From positions 244,497 to 308,496 of the forward strand of contig NZ_QQNH01000001.1 in NCBI RefSeq assembly GCF_003345525.1: a stretch of 64,000 nucleotides of DNA, written 5' to 3'. Shown here one piece after another: positions 58,243 through 64,000 of the stretch; the first letter of the stretch is position 1, and each line of letters opens with the position of its first letter. Origin of the DNA: Pelagibacterium lacus (GTDB taxonomy: Bacteria > Pseudomonadota > Alphaproteobacteria > Rhizobiales > Devosiaceae). A program made the translations under genes and the position numbers. The notes under the pieces are model-generated. The model had not been told where the DNA came from. It saw only the letters and a list, made by a program, of their open reading frames with translations, and did not search any database.

Positions 58243-58887
58243 TCACGCCCGCATGCGATAGACCGTGCCGATGCTGCCGGGGACCCCGGGCGGCTGGCCG
58301 AAATCATGGACTGGATAGGCCGCCACGGCCGCGAGCCGGGCAAGGGGCAGGTCGGCGCGGCCGATATCGCCCACCATCACCTCGAGGCCCGCCGCGCGGC
58401 AGAGATCGAGCCAGGCCAGCACAAGCCGGGCCAGTTCGGGCTCGTAAAAGAGATCGCCGACCAGGATGAGATCGGCATCGGGCGGCGGGCCGCTGAGCAG
58501 ATCCCCTGCGACGGCGGCGATGGCCACGCCGTTGAGTCCGGCATTGAGGCCGATGGCGGCGAGGGCGCGGGGGTCGGTATCGACGGCGCGGACCTCCCCT
58601 GCCCCGGCCATAGCTGCGGCGATCGCCACGAGGCCTGAGCCGGAGCCCAGATCGAGGACGCGGCGGCCCCGCACCTCCTGCGGGCAGGCGGCGAGGTGGT
58701 GGGCGAGGGCCAGTCCGCCGCCCCAGCACCAGGGCCAATAGGGCGCCCCCTCCCCGCCCAGCCGCCAGACGCCGCTCGACGCGGTGGCGGTGTGGAGGCG
58801 GATATGGGGCAGGCCGGGAACGGGACGAACGGGCAGGTTGCGGCGGATGAATTCGGCCAGCGCCCGGGGATCGTCCGCAAAATTCAC
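58243..58887 (-). CDS. SAM-dependent methyltransferase, METTL20/ETFB-like
   Basis: A 214-aa methyltransferase. The N-terminal FIRRNLPVRPVPGLPHIRLHT and PYWPWCWGGGLALAHHL are characteristic of the ETF-beta lysine methyltransferase group, RVLDLGSGSGLVAIAAA binds SAM, and GDLFYEPE is the DxFY-like substrate motif. Bacterial members methylate electron transfer flavoprotein beta, so a protein-lysine target is likely though unproven here. The start overlaps the stop of the HAD gene by four bases. Confidence 0.85.
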   Translation of the reverse strand: MNFADDPRALAEFIRRNLPVRPVPGLPHIRLHTATASSGVWRLGGEGAPYWPWCWGGGLALAHHLAACPQEVRGRRVLDLGSGSGLVAIAAAMAGAGEVRAVDTDPRALAAIGLNAGLNGVAIAAVAGDLLSGPPPDADLILVGDLFYEPELARLVLAWLDLCRAAGLEVMVGDIGRADLPLARLAAVAAYPVHDFGQPPGVPGSIGTVYRMRA

Positions 58888-59747
58888 CAGGCGAGCCGGG
58901 GCATGAAGCCCACCATATTGGCGCGGGAGACCGAGACGAAATCGGAGACGCGCTTGGCCGGGGGATCGTTGAAGGCGTCGAGCTCGGCGGCGTGGATGGA
59001 GCCGGTGATGAACAACAGGTCGATGCCGAACTGGGCGGCACCCATGGCGTCGGTGCGCACCGAATCGCCGATGGCGAGGATTTCGTCCGGCGCGAAGCGG
59101 TGCCCCGCCGCGGAATCGAGCAGCGCCTTGGCCTGCTCGTAGATGGGACCATAGGGCTTGCCGGCCATCATGACGCGGCCGCCGATATCCTCATAGGCAT
59201 CGGCCAGCGCGCCGCCGCAATAGACGATGCGGTCGCCCTCCTCGACCACCTTGTCGGGATTGGCGCAGATCAGCGGCAGGCGGCGTTCAAGCCAGATGGC
59301 CATGCGGTCGCGGTAATCGGCGGGGGTGTCGTCGTCGGTGTCGAGGTCGGTGACCACCACGGCGGTGGCCACATCGTCGGGGCCGAAGGCGATCTCCAGC
59401 CCCTCGAACAGCGGATCGTCGGAGGCGGGACCGACCCGGGCGACAGTGCGGCCGCGCCAGTTTTCGAGCAGGCTGCGGGTGGCGTCCCCCGAGGAGACGA
59501 GGGCGTCATAAGCCTCGCGGGGCACGCCCATGGCGTCGAGCTGGTCGATGATCGGGCCGCCGGGACGGGGAGCGTTGGTGATCAGCACCACGCTGCCGCC
59601 GCGGGCGCGGTATTCGACCAGCGCCTCGACCGCGCTCCAATGGGGCTCGATGCCGTTGTGGACGACGCCCCAGACGTCGGACAGTATCCCCTTGTAGCGG
59701 GGGGCGAGGGCCGAAAGGCCCGGAGTGGCGGCGGTGATCGTCGTCAT
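58884..59747 (-). CDS. TIGR01459-family HAD-like hydrolase
   Basis: A 287-aa HAD phosphatase of the NagD-like, cap type II group. Motif I is SDVWGVVHNGI, where the usual second aspartate is Trp, motif II is VVLITNAPRPGG, and the C-terminal GKPYGPIYEQA and LAIGDSVRTDAMGAAQFGID form motifs III and IV. The nucleophile Asp is present; the change after it is normal for the TIGR01459 subgroup. Substrate unknown. It is translationally coupled to the METTL20-like gene. Confidence 0.88.
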   Translation of the reverse strand: MTTITAATPGLSALAPRYKGILSDVWGVVHNGIEPHWSAVEALVEYRARGGSVVLITNAPRPGGPIIDQLDAMGVPREAYDALVSSGDATRSLLENWRGRTVARVGPASDDPLFEGLEIAFGPDDVATAVVVTDLDTDDDTPADYRDRMAIWLERRLPLICANPDKVVEEGDRIVYCGGALADAYEDIGGRVMMAGKPYGPIYEQAKALLDSAAGHRFAPDEILAIGDSVRTDAMGAAQFGIDLLFITGSIHAAELDAFNDPPAKRVSDFVSVSRANMVGFMPRLAW

Positions 59748-59774
59748 TGTCGGGTCCGATCCATGGTTGATGTC

Positions 59775-61097
59775 TCAGCGGGCGCCGGCGCGGCGGAGCT
59801 GGTCGCCGGCCTCGTCGCTCAGCTCCGGGCCGAGGGGGGCCAAGGCCCCCAGCGCCCGGCCTTCCGCCAGCCGGATGCCGTCATCGAGCAGGCCGAGAAT
59901 GTCGGTCTCCTCGTCGGTGCCGGTGATCAGCAGGTTGATGCCGAAGCGGCGGATGTAATCGCTGATGTCGGAGGCGTGGAAATCGGTGAGCGCGGAGGGC
60001 GATTTGAGGAAGGGGCGCGCGGCGGTCGCCACATAGCGCACGCCCTTTTCGGCGAGGCCGGCGAAATCGAGGCGCAGGGTGGTGGCGTTGCGGATGGCGA
60101 GGCCGGCGCCCTGCTGCACGAGGGCGGCGACCCCATCGGCGGCGGCGCGGTCGAGGGCGGCCCAGTCGCGATAGTCGAGGGCGAAGGCCAGGTCGGGATT
60201 GACGGCGCGGTTGGCGGCGAGCACGCTGAGCAACTGGTCGAGCGCGTCACGGTCGCCCAGGGTCGAGGGGGAGATGTCGAGCAGCAGCGAGACCGGCTCG
60301 CCGAGCAGCCGGGCGCGGCGCACGATGCGCACGCCCTCATCGGCGCCGATGCGCTCGATGCGGCGAATGACCATGTCGCCCTCCCCATGGGGGACGGGCA
60401 TGAATTCGGGCGGGTCGACGAGCTGGCCGTCGATCTCGAGCCGGGGCACAAGGGTATAGGCCTGCACCTTGCGCTGGGGAAGCCGCATGATGGGCCGGAC
60501 GTGGTGGACCAACCGGCCCTCGTCGAGCGCCCGGCGCACCTCGCCCAGCGGCACGCTGGGGCGGCGCAGGAGGGCGGGACCGGCATCGAAGCCATCGCGG
60601 TCATCGGCCGGGCGGGGCTGCGGGCGGGCGCTTTCCAGTTCGGACACCGCCTCGGCGACCTGGCGGACCACGGTGCCCAAAACGCTCATATCGGCCTCGA
60701 TCACATCGAGGCGCGGGCCCAGGTCGAGATCGGCGATGGCGTTGACCCGCTCGGAAAGCACCTGACCGGCGCGGGCATCGGTGGCCAGCAGCCGCCCCAT
60801 GTCCTCGACGCCCCGCTCCAGCCGGGCGAAGGCGCGGCGGCGGGCCGAGCGCTCCTCGATCAGCGCCCCGCCAAGGCCGACGACCAGCGCCAGCAGCAGG
60901 GATTCGATCGGGGTGAAGCCCAGGAGGAAATAGGCCGCGATCGCCAGGGCGGCGGCACAAATTCCCACGAAGATGTAGACAAGACCCTGCAAGTCCTTCC
61001 CAACCCCCAAACCAAGGGAATCACGGCGCTTCCACAGCTTTATCACTACCACCGCAGCGCGGCGCAAAAAAGCATGCGACGGCGGCAAAGCGCGCAT
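59775..61097 (-). CDS. TipF-like protein with degenerate EAL domain
   Basis: A 440-aa membrane protein. Two helices (FVGICAAALAIAAYFLL and PIESLLLALVVGLGGALI) lead to a basic and coiled region, then an EAL-like domain from about residue 200. The catalytic EAL tripeptide is replaced (AYTLVPRLEID), and the DDFG loop is lost (FALDYRDWAAL), so it should not hydrolyse c-di-GMP. Caulobacter TipF has the same layout and binds c-di-GMP to organise flagellum assembly. The start is uncertain; ATG at 61097 leaves 80 bp to the divergent activator. Confidence 0.78.
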   Translation of the reverse strand: MRALPPSHAFLRRAAVVVIKLWKRRDSLGLGVGKDLQGLVYIFVGICAAALAIAAYFLLGFTPIESLLLALVVGLGGALIEERSARRRAFARLERGVEDMGRLLATDARAGQVLSERVNAIADLDLGPRLDVIEADMSVLGTVVRQVAEAVSELESARPQPRPADDRDGFDAGPALLRRPSVPLGEVRRALDEGRLVHHVRPIMRLPQRKVQAYTLVPRLEIDGQLVDPPEFMPVPHGEGDMVIRRIERIGADEGVRIVRRARLLGEPVSLLLDISPSTLGDRDALDQLLSVLAANRAVNPDLAFALDYRDWAALDRAAADGVAALVQQGAGLAIRNATTLRLDFAGLAEKGVRYVATAARPFLKSPSALTDFHASDISDYIRRFGINLLITGTDEETDILGLLDDGIRLAEGRALGALAPLGPELSDEAGDQLRRAGAR

Positions 61098-61177
61098 TGC
61101 CAACCGTTTGTTTACCCTAATGGATCGATAGTGAGCGCAAGCCTTGAGCCCACAATCTGCCAGGGAGAGACGGCCTG

Positions 61178-62584
61178 ATGCGGGATGGATGCCCATCGGA
61201 CGCAAGCGTTAGACTACTGCTCATCGACGGGGCGCCCGAGCGGTCGCGCCTGACGATGGCGGCCATTTTCGCGCAATGGGGCGAAGGGGTCGATCTGGTC
61301 CACTGCACCAGCGGGCAACAGGGGCTGCGCAGCCTGCGCACCACGCCCTTCGACGTGGTGCTGGCCGAAACGGCGACGCTGGAGGATGTGGGCGCCCAGA
61401 TCGAGACGGCGTTTTCGGCGCTGGCCGGGGCGGCGCGCGGCGCGCTGATCGTGGCCTTGTCGGACAGCGGCTCGGTCTCGCTGGCGGTCGCGGCCATGCA
61501 GGCCGGCGCCCATGATTATCTCAACCTGCCGATTTCCGGCCGCGTGCTTGCAGCCCGGCTGGGGGAACTGGGGCAGCGCCACGGCAAGGCCCGCGCCGTC
61601 GCCCAGGAGCCGGCCTCGGAAAAAACCAGCGATTTCGAAGGGTTCGTGGGCACCAGCCCGCAGATGCGGGCGGTCTACGACCAGATCCTGCGCATCGCCC
61701 CCTCGGCCGCGCCGGTGTTCGTCACCGGCGAAAGCGGCACGGGCAAGGAAGTCACCGCCGAAGCGCTGCACAAGCGCTCGCCGCGCGCCGCAGGGCCGTT
61801 CATCGCCCTCAATGCCGGGGCGATCCCGCGCGAATTGATGGAAGCGGAAGTGTTCGGGGCGGCCAAGGGCGCCTATACCGGCGCCCATGCCGACCGCAAG
61901 GGCGCCATCGAGATGGCCGATGGCGGCACGCTGTTTCTCGACGAGATCGGCGAGATGGACCTGGCGCTGCAATCGAAACTGCTGCGCTTTCTCCAGACCG
62001 GAACCATCACGCGGGTGGGGGAATCGCGGGCCCGGCCGGTCGATGTGCGGGTGGTCTGCGCCACCAATCGCAACCCCATGCAATTGGTGAGCGAGAAGAA
62101 GTTTCGCGAGGACCTGTTCTATCGCCTGCATGTGCTGCCCATCCACCTGCCGCCCCTGCGGCAGCGGCCGTGTGACATCATGCCCCTGGCCCAGAGCTTT
62201 CTCGCCCGGTTCGCGGCGGAAGAGAACAAGGGGTTTTCGGGCTTCGCGCCCGATGTGGCCGACCTGTTCGTCGCGCGGGAATGGCCGGGCAATGTACGGC
62301 AATTGCAAAATCTGGTGCGCCGCATCGTGGTGATGTTCGACGGCGGCCCGGTGACCCTCGACATGGGGCTGGCCGCAGATATCGAGGCGCGCGGGCTATC
62401 CGCCCCCCTCGCCGATTGCAGCCCGCCGCCTGTGCTGCCCATGTGGCGGCAGGAGCAGCGGATCATCGAGGACGCGCTGGACGCCTTTGGCGGCAATATC
62501 GCCAAGGCCGCCGCCGCGCTGGAGATCAGCCCCTCGACCATCTACCGCAAGAAGGTCGGCTGGGACCGGGCGGGCGCGGCTTAA
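61178..62584 (+). CDS. Sigma-54-dependent Fis-family activator with pseudo-receiver
   Basis: A 468-aa regulator. Residues 12-125 form a receiver-like domain (VRLLLIDGAPERSRL) lacking the phospho-acceptor aspartate (VVLAETATLED in its place). The AAA+ domain has Walker A GESGTGKE (about 184), GAYTGA, the sigma-54-contact loop, and Walker B GGTLFLDEIGEM. The C-terminal Fis helix-turn-helix is NIAKAAAALEISPSTIYRKK. FlbD of Caulobacter is similarly built, but orthology is not shown. It is divergent from the TipF-like gene. Confidence 0.9.
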   Translation: MRDGCPSDASVRLLLIDGAPERSRLTMAAIFAQWGEGVDLVHCTSGQQGLRSLRTTPFDVVLAETATLEDVGAQIETAFSALAGAARGALIVALSDSGSVSLAVAAMQAGAHDYLNLPISGRVLAARLGELGQRHGKARAVAQEPASEKTSDFEGFVGTSPQMRAVYDQILRIAPSAAPVFVTGESGTGKEVTAEALHKRSPRAAGPFIALNAGAIPRELMEAEVFGAAKGAYTGAHADRKGAIEMADGGTLFLDEIGEMDLALQSKLLRFLQTGTITRVGESRARPVDVRVVCATNRNPMQLVSEKKFREDLFYRLHVLPIHLPPLRQRPCDIMPLAQSFLARFAAEENKGFSGFAPDVADLFVAREWPGNVRQLQNLVRRIVVMFDGGPVTLDMGLAADIEARGLSAPLADCSPPPVLPMWRQEQRIIEDALDAFGGNIAKAAAALEISPSTIYRKKVGWDRAGAA

Positions 62585-62994
62585 ACCGGGACCCGCGCCG
62601 GGCGCTGCGCCGCGCGCCGGCTGGCCGGAAGGCGGTGGAAATTGACTTCGATCCAGTCGGCCAGCACCCGGACCTTTTCCGCCACCTCCTCGCCGAGCGG
62701 GGTCAGGGAATATTCCACATGCGGCGGCACCACGGGATAGGCGCGGCGCGCCACGAATCCGTCCGCCTCCAGCACCTGCAGCGTCTGGGCCAGCATCCGC
62801 TCGCTGACCCCGCCGATGCGGCGCCTGAGTTCGGAAAAGCGGTGCGTTCCCCCTTGCAGGGCGATCAGCACCAGCACGCCCCACTGGCTGGTCACGTGCT
62901 TGAGCACGCCGCGCGAGGGGCAATCGGCCGACAGCAGTTCGCCATTCAGCTTGTCGGAGAGCCCCGCCGGGGGGCCATTGTCACGATTTTCCAT
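62581..62994 (-). CDS. HxlR family transcriptional regulator
   Basis: A 137-aa winged-helix regulator. SADCPSRGVLKHVTSQWG holds the conserved N-terminal cysteine that senses redox or electrophile stress in some HxlR members, and RFSELRRRIGGVSERML is the recognition region. The wing is VPPHVEYSLTPLG. The start is placed at MENRDN (62994), though the frame is open upstream. It is divergent from a QorB-like gene, matching QorR-type pairs in which the regulator represses its neighbour. It converges on the sigma-54 activator gene with a 4-bp overlap of stops. Confidence 0.88.
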   Translation of the reverse strand: MENRDNGPPAGLSDKLNGELLSADCPSRGVLKHVTSQWGVLVLIALQGGTHRFSELRRRIGGVSERMLAQTLQVLEADGFVARRAYPVVPPHVEYSLTPLGEEVAEKVRVLADWIEVNFHRLPASRRAAQRPARVPV

Positions 62995-63035
62995 ACTTAC
63001 CTTTCCGTGCGTACTTACGAAGAGTTTGTACCTAC
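62993..63035. promoter_or_regulatory. Direct repeats between the HxlR and QorB genes
   Basis: Three related octamers on the plus strand, ATACTTAC (62993-63000), GTACTTAC (63011-63018) and GTACCTAC (63028-63035), recur every 17-18 bp in the 84-bp divergent gap. They are likely HxlR-type operator half-sites for both promoters; this is inference from position and spacing. Confidence 0.5.
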
Positions 63036-63078
63036 CTATATCATGGCCCTGGACCATCACAACAAGGAGTAGCCAGCC

Positions 63079-63927
<849 letters not shown>

Positions 63928-64000
63928 GCTGAATCGACATTCATCGCATCCACAGCATTGCTGCGGCGAGTTGCAAGAAGCTTAGGAAGTGGGTCGCGCG

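Overview
This window is about 64 kb of contiguous, GC-rich chromosome from an alphaproteobacterium. Several things point to the order Hyphomicrobiales (Rhizobiales): a CcrM-type methyltransferase beside mutY and a DciA-like gene, an F0 ATP synthase operon (atpI-B-E-F'-F) separate from F1, an aa3 oxidase cluster containing coxF, and small order-specific families (DUF1127, DUF2093, DUF4170, DUF6101). A Devosiaceae member (Devosia/Pelagibacterium-like) is my best guess, but this is inference. The content is almost entirely housekeeping. I see no prophage, defence island, CRISPR array, rRNA or tRNA.

Layout. 1-9.1 kb: end of a radical SAM gene, rnhB, ccrM, mutY, dciA-like, a DsbA-like lipoprotein, smc, DoxX. 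9.2-12.4 kb: F0 ATP synthase operon and a RidA protein. 12.4-18.3 kb: DUF2332 gene, then a glycine cleavage operon (gcvT-gcvH-gcvPA-gcvPB) behind a tandem glycine riboswitch. 18.3-24.5 kb: lipoprotein, peroxiredoxin, DsbD N-domain protein, YqgE, a large membrane GGDEF/EAL protein, GNAT. 24.5-33.3 kb: leftward block with cytochrome oxidase ctaC-ctaD-ctaB-coxF-ctaG-ctaE-surf1, then thrC and an M16 peptidase. 33.5-41.1 kb: IalB-family protein, DUF1127, LysR regulator, ABC-2 exporter pair, gshA, rsmE, ubiA, DUF6101. 41.4-50.5 kb: cysQ-like, DUF4170, LpxB-related glycosyltransferase, DUF2093, xseA, purD, patatin, tadA, mutL. 50.6-59.7 kb: rsmD, pseudouridine synthase, lipoprotein, lspA, ileS, ribF, a METTL20-like methyltransferase, a HAD hydrolase. 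59.8-64 kb: TipF-like degenerate EAL protein divergent from a sigma-54 activator, then an HxlR regulator divergent from a QorB-like oxidoreductase.

How genes work together. The ctaC-to-surf1 genes supply the oxidase subunits, heme farnesylation, copper delivery and assembly, and with the F0 operon cover part of oxidative phosphorylation. The gcv genes form one glycine-sensing unit. mutY, mutL, rnhB, xseA, smc and ccrM are genome-maintenance genes. lspA lies directly downstream of ileS, and ribF lies just upstream of ileS.

The most unusual signals are repeats. A 270-bp element with perfect 24-bp terminal inverted repeats sits exactly at the purD stop codon, apparently at a duplicated TA. Two copies of a mosaic palindromic repeat overlap the stop codons of mutY and mutL. 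A third kind of repeat is inserted in frame in ileS and adds about 46 residues. The other notable point is a locus where waaA and lpxK would be expected by synteny, but an LpxB-related gene stands in their place.
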